NCBI RefSeq assembly: GCF_038396845.1
Contig: NZ_CP151587.1
Coordinates: 3,012,001-3,076,000 of the forward strand
DNA length: 64,000 bases
Direction of reading: 5' to 3'
From: Gymnodinialimonas sp. 57CJ19
GTDB lineage: Bacteria > Pseudomonadota > Alphaproteobacteria > Rhodobacterales > Rhodobacteraceae
Positions 25,290 to 33,073 of this stretch are shown piece by piece; position 1 is the first letter of the stretch; each line of letters starts with the position of its first letter. The notes under the pieces are model-generated. The model was given only the letters and a program-made list of their open reading frames with translations, ran no database searches and was not told where the DNA came from. Made by a program: the position numbers and the translations under genes.

Positions 25290-26330
25290 TTAATGCGAAT
25301 TGCCAAGACCCTCGTCATCAAGCCCCAAGATAATTGTCCGTTGGCTATCTGCGGACACGGGCATGTAACTTGATACCGTTGTCATCGGGTTGGTGTGACC
25401 CAAGTTTTGCGACCATGCCTTGAACTGCTCACGGGTCGAGCAGAGCTTATCGCCATGAAGCGCCAGCATGTGGCGGAAGCTATGGGGCGTGTAGGCAGGC
25501 AGTTGGACAGCGACGAAGGCGCCTTTGACGATCTCAATCAATGGCCCGGTGCTGGCGAAAGGGTGGCGCGATAGTCCTGCGACTTGGAAACCGTTGGGAC
25601 CGACAACCATCTCGACTTTGGGAAACAGCGCATCTTCCGGTCCAAACATCAAATCCTGGGTCATATGCGTGATGTAGTCGGCCAAGGCAGCGATATACTC
25701 ATCGCCCATTGGAAAGAACGTGGTGTTCATTGTCTTTGCGGCTTTGGTGTTCACCTCCCGCGCGTCTTGAAACACATGCCGCCGCTCCAAATCGACGTGC
25801 TTAAGGCGCAAAGACGCTACCGCGCCGATCCGCGCGCCAGTAAGGGCGAGAACGGCTAAGAGCGCGCGGTCTCGTTTCTGGATACTTGTGGCGCATGCCA
25901 TCCCTTCAAACGCCCGCTGCACCTGCTCCACGCTTGGTACTGGACGGGGCGTGGAGGCTTGGGCCGCACGGGCATCCTTTCGCGCCTGTTTGAAGTAAAC
26001 CCAATCGTTGCGGCCAATCGCAGATTTGTAGCCTTTTTGCCCCGCGACCCACCGAAAGAACTCCCGCACCATACGCAGCGTGGAACCGATGGTCGCGACT
26101 GACAGAGGCTTGCCCGTGCGCGCGTTGCGGGCAGTGTCCAGCCAATCTTTGAACGCCATCGCCTGTTCTTTGTTGAAGTGCAGAAACGGCTTGCAGTTGG
26201 TACTAATCTCGAACTGTCGAATTGCCGTCATCACCTTGTCGATGGTCTTATGATCTAGCCCATCCGCGTGGCGCAGATAGTCTTGATAGTCGAGCTTGAG
26301 GCGTTCGTTTTTTGGGTCGATCTTCTTCAT
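25290..26330 (-). CDS. Tyrosine recombinase/integrase (XerC/D-like)
   Basis: A 346-aa site-specific recombinase. An N-terminal SAM-like core-binding domain (LDYQDYLRHADGLDHKTID... KDWLDTARNA) precedes the catalytic domain with all key residues: Arg in LTGARIGAVASLRL, HSFRH (HxxR), LGHTNP and the nucleophile Tyr in VSSYMP. ATG 26330 (MKKIDPKNE) is chosen with AAAGGA upstream; the frame is open to 26378. It is a second recombinase inside the tRNA-Ser island, unrelated to the P4-type one next to the tRNA, so it may belong to a nested element or act on the hairpin directly downstream. Confidence 0.88.
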   Translation of the reverse strand: MKKIDPKNERLKLDYQDYLRHADGLDHKTIDKVMTAIRQFEISTNCKPFLHFNKEQAMAFKDWLDTARNARTGKPLSVATIGSTLRMVREFFRWVAGQKGYKSAIGRNDWVYFKQARKDARAAQASTPRPVPSVEQVQRAFEGMACATSIQKRDRALLAVLALTGARIGAVASLRLKHVDLERRHVFQDAREVNTKAAKTMNTTFFPMGDEYIAALADYITHMTQDLMFGPEDALFPKVEMVVGPNGFQVAGLSRHPFASTGPLIEIVKGAFVAVQLPAYTPHSFRHMLALHGDKLCSTREQFKAWSQNLGHTNPMTTVSSYMPVSADSQRTIILGLDDEGLGNSH

Positions 26331-26451
26331 GAGGGAGATCCTTTGGGATTGAGGGAAACAAGGCAATTGGCCTTGCACAAACCGGCCTAATTCTTAGGGC
26401 CGCTAAGTGAACGTTTCAGTGGAAGGTGTTGGGTCAGATTAGGCTTGCGAC

Positions 26452-26868
26452 CTATCCTTGGAGCGGTCCCGAAGCGTTGGACCTGTCTGGCGTCGCATCT
26501 GACGCCTTACAAAACCTCCCGACCTTGCCGCCACATGTACCGCACAAGCCGCTCAAACGACCCGTCAGGGGAGAGTATACAGTGAAGGAAATGGAGGTTA
26601 AGACGGCGTCGCGCGGGGCTTTGCAAGTCATGCAAAAGAATTGCCCAGCAGCCATGTCATTGCGGTTCGCCGCTTCACGCTCTTGCAGGAACTCAATCAA
26701 GTCCGCGCCGCGCACCAGATACGGGCGAAAGTCACGGATTACCCGCAAACCCTGTCTCCCGTATTTTCGCAATGTGGCCTCGGACGCACCAATCGTGCGG
26801 GCAGCCATCTTGAGAGTGTAGGTGCGGTCCTTAGCGAGACCACGCGTTGAATACCGCCGCCCCATCAT
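26452..26868 (-). CDS. Small winged-HTH protein with C-terminal zinc-ribbon-like cysteines
   Basis: A 138-aa protein. Residues ~15-60 look like a MerR/excisionase-type helix-turn-helix (KMAARTIGASEATLRKYGRQG, then PYLVRGADLIEFL). The C-terminal half carries FFCMTCKAPRD and LCGTCGGKVGRFC, two CxxC pairs that could bind one zinc. The start ATG 26868 overlaps the stop of the upstream 69-aa wHTH gene (ATGA), so the two are translated together. It probably regulates island excision or transcription; I do not recognise the combination as a named family. Confidence 0.7.
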   Translation of the reverse strand: MMGRRYSTRGLAKDRTYTLKMAARTIGASEATLRKYGRQGLRVIRDFRPYLVRGADLIEFLQEREAANRNDMAAGQFFCMTCKAPRDAVLTSISFTVYSPLTGRLSGLCGTCGGKVGRFCKASDATPDRSNASGPLQG

Positions 26869-27074
26869 TCCGCCCCCCGCGCAGGGTCCACGCGATTGGC
26901 TTCCGCCCATGCATTGAGATCAGCGCCGCGATAGATGATCTTGCGACCAAGGCGATAGAATGCTGGCCCCATGCCCTTGTGCCGCCACTGGGCGAGTTTT
27001 TCACGATTTCCGATGATCTCAATTTCAGGATCCCCGGGAGTATAGTTACGGTTTTGCTCGAATAGGTTTGCCAT
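26865..27074 (-). CDS. Small helix-turn-helix DNA-binding protein (AlpA/excisionase-like)
   Basis: A 69-aa protein ending in the HTH_17-type pattern REKLAQWRHKGMGPAFYRLG - RKIIYRGADLNAWAEANR, typical of excisionase or AlpA-like proteins that sit near integrases. It is translationally coupled to the 138-aa wHTH/cysteine protein. In this family such proteins bend att DNA or activate the integrase promoter; which one applies here is not known. Confidence 0.78.
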   Translation of the reverse strand: MANLFEQNRNYTPGDPEIEIIGNREKLAQWRHKGMGPAFYRLGRKIIYRGADLNAWAEANRVDPARGAE

Positions 27075-27170
27075 TTTTGGACTCCGTATTTTGATACGAG
27101 GTCCGTCTTGGAGATGATGGGTCTACTTGGGAAGTATGAGGGAAAGCCAGTATTTAACGCAACCAAAGAG

Positions 27171-27971
27171 CTATTCTTCGTCGCCTTTTGCGTCCGTGCC
27201 AAAAATTGCAGCAAGCGCATCTCGGCGCGGGTCAACTTGATCAACAGAGAAATTCATCAAGTCCCGAAAGACGTTCACAGGTTCAACTCGGAAATCGTCA
27301 TCCGTTAGTTCTGCAACTGCCCACTGCGCATGCCGACGAAATACCGCTTTGATGTCGAGCAGCTCAAATATCTCTTCCAAAGCCCTGCCGAAGTCCGTGG
27401 AAGGGAAATTTCCTTCGCGCGACACCCCAACAGTTGGTCGCTTGCCGGTGTGTTTGGCAACGAGCCGCGCAAACCGTAGGGCTATCGCCCGTGCGTAGTG
27501 GTTTGGTGCGCGTCCTTTTAGATTCCAATAGGTGCGTTCTTGATCTTTAAGTTGCTGAAATCGCGAAATTAAGCCGCTGCGTGTGTCAAGCAGAAGTATG
27601 GCGGTTGCGAAGCATAGATCCGTGTCACCAGCGTTTTTCTGGATAAGATCAATCGGAGATTTTGGAACAATCGCCTGCGCTGACTTGCACGCCTGATCGT
27701 TGATCACCTCAGAAACAGGCGTTGCCACAGCCTTTAAGGTATCGGTCTCACGGTATGGTGCGGCCAAAAACAATGCGAGAGACTCGGTATCCTTGAGAGC
27801 CTTTTCAACCGCTTGAAGCTCAGCCGAAAAGTCCGCTTTCGAGAGATGAAAATTGGGTTGAGAGATGTCGAACGGCGGCAATGACGTGCCAACAAGTCCG
27901 ATCGGCTCATGAACCCCAAAGCGCCGTGCGATGTCCCATAAACGTTCGGTCGTACTATTTTCATCCATCAA
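27171..27971 (-). CDS. Hypothetical island protein, 266 aa
   Basis: I do not recognise this protein. It is soluble-looking, without membrane segments or signal peptide. The C-terminal half has the most conserved-looking part: YWNLKGRAPNHYARAIALRF, TGKRPTVGVSREGNFPSTDF, GRALEEIFELLDI, then a basic/aromatic HAQWAVAEL. Two adjacent ATG codons (27971, 27968) can start it. It lies between the P4-type integrase and the wHTH pair, in the same direction; the 105-nt region before it contains a 14-nt direct repeat. A role in island maintenance is only a guess from position. Confidence 0.75.
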   Translation of the reverse strand: MMDENSTTERLWDIARRFGVHEPIGLVGTSLPPFDISQPNFHLSKADFSAELQAVEKALKDTESLALFLAAPYRETDTLKAVATPVSEVINDQACKSAQAIVPKSPIDLIQKNAGDTDLCFATAILLLDTRSGLISRFQQLKDQERTYWNLKGRAPNHYARAIALRFARLVAKHTGKRPTVGVSREGNFPSTDFGRALEEIFELLDIKAVFRRHAQWAVAELTDDDFRVEPVNVFRDLMNFSVDQVDPRRDALAAIFGTDAKGDEE

Positions 27972-27990
27972 AAGGTCATTTGGGAATCAC

Positions 27991-28079
27991 CTTTCGCTCT
28001 TTCAATGCATTGGCTCAAATTTCTTTCAATGATTGCCGCCTCTCAAAAGGTTGAGGCATTGGGGGCTTTCGCTCTTTCA
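27991..28079 (-). repeat. 14-nt direct repeat flanking the gap before the 266-aa gene
   Basis: CTTTCGCTCTTTCA occurs at 27991-28004 and again at 28066-28079, 75 bp apart. The second copy includes the integrase stop codon. The two copies bracket the presumed promoter region of the 266-aa gene, so they could be regulator sites or the trace of a small duplication. Confidence 0.5.
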
Positions 28080-29288
28080 TTTAGAGCCGCCAGCCCCTGC
28101 AAGCCGAACCACATCACTGGGTTGGCGGGTCACGTAGCTGGACCAGCGATCCATCAACGCTCGCCGCCGGTCCAGCAAATCACTCCGCGCGTAAGCGCGT
28201 TCAACATCCGACCCAACCTTGTGCGCCAAGCTCAACTCGGCCACTTCGCGGGGCACATTGGCCACCTCGCCTGCCCAATCGCGAAACGTCGAACGGAAAC
28301 CGTGAACCGTGACACCTTCAACTCCCATCCGGCGCAGGAGCATCAGCATCGACATGTTCGACAACGACTTGTGCCGCTTTTGACCCTCAAACACGACTTC
28401 CGATTGCAGCGCCATCAGCGGCTCGAGAATTTCCATCATCGCATCTGTAAGTGGCACGCGGTGATCCTCTCCTGTCTTCATGCGCACCGCCGGACACGTC
28501 CACAAACGCGCGGGCAAGTCGATCTCTTCCCAACGCATCCCCAAGACCTCGCCTGTCCGCGACCCGGTTAGGCAAGTGAACTTCAACGCCTTTGCGGCCA
28601 TCGCGCTGCGCCCCTGCAATGCGGCGTAGAACTCCGGCACGTCTTGCCAGCGCATCGCTTTATGGTGCTTGGCCTTGGCCTTCACTTTGGGCAACACGCC
28701 CGCGTCCTTGATCGCCGTAATCGGGTTCTCGCCTTCTCGGAAGCCTTTAGAGCGCGCCACGTCCAACACAGTCTTGATCCGTTGCGCCAAGCGCCGCGCT
28801 GTTTCGTGTTTGTCGGTCCAGATTGGCGACAGGCACATCAGCACCTCAGGCTGGCCAATGCTATCAATCGGCATCCGCCCAATTTTGGGGAAGGCGTAGT
28901 CGCGCAGGGTGTTGATCCATTGTTGGCCGTGCTTCTGATTCTTCCACGTCGGCATCCGGTCGATATGCACTTGCTGCGCAATTTCCTCAAAGGTGGGAAT
29001 ATCCCGCGTGGCATTGAAGCGAGGGTTCAGGCCTTGCTTAGCCATTCGCCGATATTCCAACGCCCGGTCGCGCGCTTGATTGATCGTGACCACATCCGCG
29101 CCGCCCAAACCGAAGTCTGTTCGCAAGGGTGCTCCTTTGGCGTTCTTCTGACCCTTCACTGTCACCCGGACGATCCAGCGTCGCGCGCCGGACGGGTCAA
29201 CGACGAGGTAGAGGCCACTGCCATCCCCGTGCCGCCCCGGTCCAAGGTTCTCCACCAGCTTCTTCGTCAGCTTGCCCGTCAGCGCCAT
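28077..29288 (-). CDS. P4-type tyrosine integrase adjacent to tRNA-Ser
   Basis: A 403-aa phage/island integrase with the N-terminal DUF4102 arm-binding domain (LTKKLVENLGPGRHGDGSGL, YLVVDPSGARRWIVRV), a core-binding domain (FEEIAQQVHIDRMPTWKN) and the catalytic domain with Arg in LTGSRTGEVLGMRW, HGFRS, LAHKVG and Tyr in VERAYAR. ATG 29288 is used; the few upstream residues to 29312 lie in the arm-type repeats. It is 150 bp from the CCA end of tRNA-Ser, the classical placement for an integrase that uses the tRNA 3' end as attachment site, so it is the likely agent of island integration. Confidence 0.92.
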   Translation of the reverse strand: MALTGKLTKKLVENLGPGRHGDGSGLYLVVDPSGARRWIVRVTVKGQKNAKGAPLRTDFGLGGADVVTINQARDRALEYRRMAKQGLNPRFNATRDIPTFEEIAQQVHIDRMPTWKNQKHGQQWINTLRDYAFPKIGRMPIDSIGQPEVLMCLSPIWTDKHETARRLAQRIKTVLDVARSKGFREGENPITAIKDAGVLPKVKAKAKHHKAMRWQDVPEFYAALQGRSAMAAKALKFTCLTGSRTGEVLGMRWEEIDLPARLWTCPAVRMKTGEDHRVPLTDAMMEILEPLMALQSEVVFEGQKRHKSLSNMSMLMLLRRMGVEGVTVHGFRSTFRDWAGEVANVPREVAELSLAHKVGSDVERAYARSDLLDRRRALMDRWSSYVTRQPSDVVRLAGAGGSK

Positions 29289-29294
29289 CAAAAA

Positions 29295-29314
29295 TACCAC
29301 ATTCCATACCACTC
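29295..29314 (+). repeat. Candidate integrase arm-type sites, right
   Basis: TACCACAT at 29295-29302 and TACCACTC at 29307-29314, 12 bp apart, directly upstream of the integrase start. They mirror the pair at 23806-23825 near the opposite island end and are in the same orientation. Confidence 0.65.
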
Positions 29315-29389
29315 AAGATACAAAACTAGATAGGATCGAAAGTAACCCAAAGCAATGCCCGACAGTAAGAAGACGCAACGATACAGCAC

Positions 29390-29412
29390 AAAAGGGCCGC
29401 CCAAGGCGACCC
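29390..29412 (-). terminator. Intrinsic terminator of tRNA-Ser
   Basis: On the minus strand GGGTCGCC, a 3-base loop and GGCGGCCC (one G-T pair) are followed by TTTT. It lies 26 bases past the CCA end of the tRNA gene. A second copy of this hairpin is found at the left island end (23680-23702) without a gene in front of it. Confidence 0.8.
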
Positions 29413-29451
29413 AATCAAACTCACTAAAATGGTATAGTGGCGGACAGACAG
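29391..29451. repeat. Right attachment-type repeat overlapping tRNA-Ser 3' end
   Basis: Pairs with 23681-23741 (five mismatches in 61 bp). It contains the tRNA-Ser terminator and the last 14 bases of the tRNA (29438-29451). Divergence between copies is confined mostly to the spacer between terminator and tRNA, suggesting that the element brought its own copy of this DNA. Confidence 0.85.
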
Positions 29452-29527
29452 GGATTCGAACCCTGGAGACGGTCTCCCGCCTACACACTTTCCAGGCGTG
29501 CGCCTTCGACCACTCGGCCACCTGTCC
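29438..29527 (-). tRNA. tRNA-Ser(GGA)
   Basis: A 90-nt class II tRNA with encoded CCA. The acceptor arm begins GGACAGG and ends with CTGTCC, discriminator G and CCA; the D arm is TGGCCGAGTGGTCGAAGGC; the anticodon loop CTGGAAA gives anticodon GGA (serine UCC/UCU); a long variable arm (GGGAGACCGTCTCC region) and GGTTCGAATCC T loop follow. Its 3' end is the integration point of the island on its left. Confidence 0.97.
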
Positions 29528-29607
29528 GTGACGGTGCGTTTAGCGGCTATCGTGCCAGGTTTGCAAGAGGCTTTGCAGAGAAATTTCACCCCAAAGCGCA
29601 GCAGAGC

Positions 29608-29988
29608 CTAGCGCGCGCTTTTCCCCCGTGCCGCAATCAGGAAAAGCACGCCCAACGTGGCCTCGGATACGGCAGCGGTCAGGATCATCGGCGTTGCCAC
29701 GCCGGTTGCGAAGTGGAATACGCCCGTCCCCGCCACGCCGAACCATACCAAAGCGGCCAATCCCGCAAAACGCGCTGCAAAAGCGCCGTCGGGCAAGTCA
29801 CGGGCCAACAGCAGCAGTACTCCCAGTCCCGAGACTGCGGGGGCAAGACGTTGCGCGGCAAAGGCCATCGCGGGATCATAGTTTGGAACGTATAGCGACA
29901 GGTAGATCCGGGGGGCCAGCAGGAGCAAGGCGGATAGCACCAGCGCGAAAAGGCCCGTGACGGTGTAGAGGACGCGGTAGTAATTCAC
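29608..29988 (-). CDS. Small integral membrane protein, hypothetical
   Basis: A 126-aa protein with four predicted membrane helices (about residues 8-30, 42-62, 70-92, 97-118) and few charged residues. I do not recognise a family beyond generic four-helix membrane proteins. Its ATG at 29988 overlaps the alaX stop (ATGA), so it is the last cistron of the cysK-mscS-alaX run. Confidence 0.75.
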   Translation of the reverse strand: MNYYRVLYTVTGLFALVLSALLLLAPRIYLSLYVPNYDPAMAFAAQRLAPAVSGLGVLLLLARDLPDGAFAARFAGLAALVWFGVAGTGVFHFATGVATPMILTAAVSEATLGVLFLIAARGKSAR

Positions 29989-30707
29989 GAGGCGAACGCG
30001 ATGGTCACACGGCGGTTCTGCTTGCCCTTGTTCTCGATCTTCACAACGCTCAGTTTGCCGACCTCGGCGGTGCGCGCCACGTGGGTGCCGCCGCAGGGTT
30101 GCAGGTCTACGCGGTCTTTGCCCTCTCCGATTTGCACGAGGCGGATTTTGCCGGCGCCGCGCGGCGGTTGCACGGAAAGGGTTTTGACCAGATCGGGGTT
30201 GGCGTCCAACTCGGCCTCGGTGATCCAGTCAACGCTAATGGGCAGATCGCGGGTAACCAGCGCGTTCAATTGCCCCTCTAGCACCTGCTTGTCTTCGGGC
30301 GCGTAGGGCATGTGGAAATCCAGGCGTCCCTTGTCAGCCGCAACTGCGCCGCCGGTTACAGGCATGGGGATTACCACGGAAAGCAGGTGCAGCGCCGTAT
30401 GGATGCGCATGTGGCCAAGTCTGCGGTCCCAATCAAGGCGTTGCTCCACCTCGGCGCCCACCGGGGGCAGCGCGGCGGGCTCTGCCGGGATCAGCACGAT
30501 GGCCCCCCCGTCACCCTTCACGGCAGTGGCGATGGGGATGCGCCCGCCTTCCCAATCCAGCGTGCCGCTGTCGCCCGGTTGTCCGCCGCCCCGAGGATAG
30601 AAGATCGAGCGGTCAACGATCACCCCGCCCTCTTCCGTCTGGCCGATCACACGGGCCGTGGTCGTGGTACGATAGGGGTCGTCAAGAAACAGCGTTTGGG
30701 TCGTCAT
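29985..30707 (-). CDS. alaX: Alanyl-tRNA editing protein AlaX
   Basis: A 240-aa stand-alone editing-domain protein that hydrolyses mischarged tRNA-Ala (Ser- or Gly-tRNA-Ala) in trans. The four zinc/catalytic ligands of the AlaRS editing domain are present: HTALH (His103, His107) and CGGTH (Cys205, His209). The N-terminal FYPRGGGQPGDSG block marks the larger AlaX type. A complete alaS with its own editing domain lies about 7 kb away. ATG 30707 overlaps the mscS stop. Confidence 0.9.
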   Translation of the reverse strand: MTTQTLFLDDPYRTTTTARVIGQTEEGGVIVDRSIFYPRGGGQPGDSGTLDWEGGRIPIATAVKGDGGAIVLIPAEPAALPPVGAEVEQRLDWDRRLGHMRIHTALHLLSVVIPMPVTGGAVAADKGRLDFHMPYAPEDKQVLEGQLNALVTRDLPISVDWITEAELDANPDLVKTLSVQPPRGAGKIRLVQIGEGKDRVDLQPCGGTHVARTAEVGKLSVVKIENKGKQNRRVTIAFAS

Positions 30708-33073
30708 TCAGGGGCGTCCTTTGGGGGCATGGCTTGGGTCAGCGCCTCGGGGTTGCGCAGCCAGATGTCGCGCTGTGCGAAGGGAATTTCGATCCCTTCC
30801 TCTTTGAAGCGTTCGTTAATCTGGTGATGGATTTCGGTCTTCACAGCGACCAATTGGTTAATGTCGCGCAAAATGCAGCGCATCCGAAAATCGAGGCTGT
30901 CGGCCCCGAACCCCAAAAAATCGACGCCCGGCTCCGGGAAGGTGGCCACGTCGGGGTTATTGCGCGCGATTTCCAGCAGGATCTCGGACACGCGGCGGGT
31001 GTCGTTGCCGTAGGCCACGCCCACGGTCACCACGGCGCGGCCCACGGTATTGCCGCGGGTCCAGTTGGTGACCGTGCCGCTGATGAAATCGGCGTTGGGG
31101 ACGATCACGTCGGTCTTGTCGAAGGTCTCGATCGTGGTGGAGCGGACCGAGATGTCCTTGACGATCCCCATGTTGCCCGCAACCTCGATCCAATCGCCTT
31201 CGCTGATCGGGCGTTCAATCAACAAGATGATGCCGGATACGAAGTTGGAGACCACGTTTTGCAGGCCAAAACCAATGCCCACCGACAAGGCACCAACCAC
31301 GAAACCCAACGCTGTCAGATCAATGCCCGCGCTGGTGACCGCGATCAGACCCGCCAGCGCGATGCCGATGTAGCCCACCCCCGAGGTCACGGCATTGCGC
31401 GCGCCCACATCCATATGGGTGCGCGGCAGAACCGTGGATTTCAGCGCCCCTTGCAACAGACGCGTGGCCAATAGCCCTGCCGCGAAGACCAGTACCACAG
31501 CCAGAACGACGCCCGGCGTGATCCGCGTGTCGCCAAGGGTGAAGCCTTCCAGCACGCGGGCGTAGAGCTCCCCCAGACGTTGGGCCCGCACACCCCAAGC
31601 CATGGCCACAAGGGGGGCTGCGGTCAGGAACAGGATGAAGTCCGCCAGCACCGGCAGTAGTGCCTCGGACGCGGCCTCTATGTTGGTGCGGAAAATGACC
31701 GCGTAGAGGTCGCGCACAACGGCTTGCAACACCAACAACACGCCCAGAATGAACAAGGTGGTCGCCGTCGGCACCATCAGGGCCTCGGCCGCGTTAAGGT
31801 AGCCTATGGCCGCCAATACCGGACCGACGATCGCCACCAATGACAGGGCGCGGGCCAGAATGTTCATCACCCCAAGGTTGAACGAAGACACGTCGCTTTC
31901 GGTCAGGTCTTCGCGGATACGATGCATGAGCCGAGCGAAGCGCCAATACATCAACGCAAGACCCACGTAGACCGGCAAGACCAGCACACCACGGGCCGCG
32001 GGCGGCACGATGTCGAGGGCGGCAATCACCTCGGTCACGTTGGCGAGGCCCATGAAAACGCCAATAAACAAGATCGTGCGCCGCGCGTTCTTGCGCAGCG
32101 GCATCTGCGTATCGAAGGCGGCGGCGCGTTCCTCGTGGTTGGGGAACAACCGCCCCCCCAACCAAAGGGCCGCGTAGATTGCGATGATCAGGACGAAGGC
32201 GGATTCCGCGATGGCTGCGCCTTCTTCCGTCAACAAGCCCGACACCGCCAGCGCTATGGCCAACAACAAGAAGCCCGCAACCGGCAGCAAAAGCTGGCCC
32301 AAGGAAACGAGGAAGCCGAGGGTCACGCGGCCCCGGCGACGGTCCGCGTCGAGGAACCTGTCGCCCATCCGTGCCACGAATGACCGGGCCCGAAGGATCA
32401 GAACGACGCCCACCAGCACCAGTAGCAAAAGCAGCGGCGCATCGTCGGCGATGCTGGCGCGCACAGCGTCATTGTTCAGGCGGGCGACCGTCTGGGTGTG
32501 TTGGTCATTGGCCAGATCGACCAATGAACTCAGCGCTGTGGCCCAGTTAACCGGATTGGCGGGCGTGGGCTCCAGTCGCAGCAATTCTTGCGTCTGCCGA
32601 TCCACCACAATGGCGTCGATCTCGGAGATCAGGCCATTGGCCCGGTTGAATGCCTCGCTCGCCCGGAGCCCGGGCGCCTGAGCTTCGCGCAGAGCCTCGT
32701 TCAGAGCCGCACGGCGCGCGGCGATGGTTTCGGGCTCGGTCTCGCCCTCGGTTGGGGCCGGCCCCAAAGCTTCGATCTGGCTTTGAATCGTGGCGATGCG
32801 CACGTCGTTTTGCGCGTCCGCCGCCAAGAACCGCGCGCGCCAGTTCACCAACTCGGCGCGGCGTGTATCCAGCATCGACGTTGACGCCCGCGACCCGGAA
32901 ATAATCGCCTCGGCACCCGTGGCGAAGGTCTCCCATGCCTCATAATCAATGGCCTCGGTGGCGGCCGCGGTCTGCGCGTAGGCCGCCCCATACCCTTGAG
33001 GCAATGGCGAAAGGGCAAGCGGCAGCAGTGCCAGAAGCACCGCCACCCAAAGGCGAAGGCCGCGCATGGTCAT
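30704..33073 (-). CDS. DUF3772-containing mechanosensitive ion channel (MscS family)
   Basis: A 789-aa inner-membrane channel. An N-terminal signal (MTMRGLRLWVAVLLALLPLAL) leads to a periplasmic DUF3772-type domain (EAWETFATGAEAIISG, Ala/Glu-rich coiled segments to ~230), then about ten membrane helices and the C-terminal MscS core: GFGLQNVVSNFVSGIILLIERPISEGDWIEVAGNMGIVKDI is recognisable in parts at ~610-650, followed by VIVPNADFISGTVTNWTRG. It releases solutes when the membrane is stretched by hypo-osmotic shock. ATG 33073 gives the ATGA overlap with the cysK stop and places the signal peptide first; the frame is open upstream to 33286 inside cysK. Confidence 0.9.
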   Translation of the reverse strand: MTMRGLRLWVAVLLALLPLALSPLPQGYGAAYAQTAAATEAIDYEAWETFATGAEAIISGSRASTSMLDTRRAELVNWRARFLAADAQNDVRIATIQSQIEALGPAPTEGETEPETIAARRAALNEALREAQAPGLRASEAFNRANGLISEIDAIVVDRQTQELLRLEPTPANPVNWATALSSLVDLANDQHTQTVARLNNDAVRASIADDAPLLLLLVLVGVVLILRARSFVARMGDRFLDADRRRGRVTLGFLVSLGQLLLPVAGFLLLAIALAVSGLLTEEGAAIAESAFVLIIAIYAALWLGGRLFPNHEERAAAFDTQMPLRKNARRTILFIGVFMGLANVTEVIAALDIVPPAARGVLVLPVYVGLALMYWRFARLMHRIREDLTESDVSSFNLGVMNILARALSLVAIVGPVLAAIGYLNAAEALMVPTATTLFILGVLLVLQAVVRDLYAVIFRTNIEAASEALLPVLADFILFLTAAPLVAMAWGVRAQRLGELYARVLEGFTLGDTRITPGVVLAVVLVFAAGLLATRLLQGALKSTVLPRTHMDVGARNAVTSGVGYIGIALAGLIAVTSAGIDLTALGFVVGALSVGIGFGLQNVVSNFVSGIILLIERPISEGDWIEVAGNMGIVKDISVRSTTIETFDKTDVIVPNADFISGTVTNWTRGNTVGRAVVTVGVAYGNDTRRVSEILLEIARNNPDVATFPEPGVDFLGFGADSLDFRMRCILRDINQLVAVKTEIHHQINERFKEEGIEIPFAQRDIWLRNPEALTQAMPPKDAPE

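Larger units (their letters stand above)
23742..29451. mobile_element. Genomic island in tRNA-Ser(GGA), about 5.7 kb
   Basis: The segment between the two copies of the tRNA-Ser 3'-end repeat. It carries a P4-type integrase right next to the intact tRNA (28077-29288), a second tyrosine recombinase (25290-26330), two small wHTH proteins of excisionase or AlpA type, an unrecognised 266-aa protein and a sulfotransferase gene with visibly lower G+C than the flanks. Matching arm-type repeats occur near both ends (23806-23825 and 29295-29314). No conjugation, capsid or replication genes were seen, so it is a small integrative island, possibly mobilised by a helper or decayed. Confidence 0.88.

Noticed and set aside
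23742..29451. Prophage or anti-phage defence island
   Set aside because: No capsid, terminase, lysis, restriction, helicase or nuclease genes are seen; only recombinases, small regulators, an unknown protein and a sulfotransferase.
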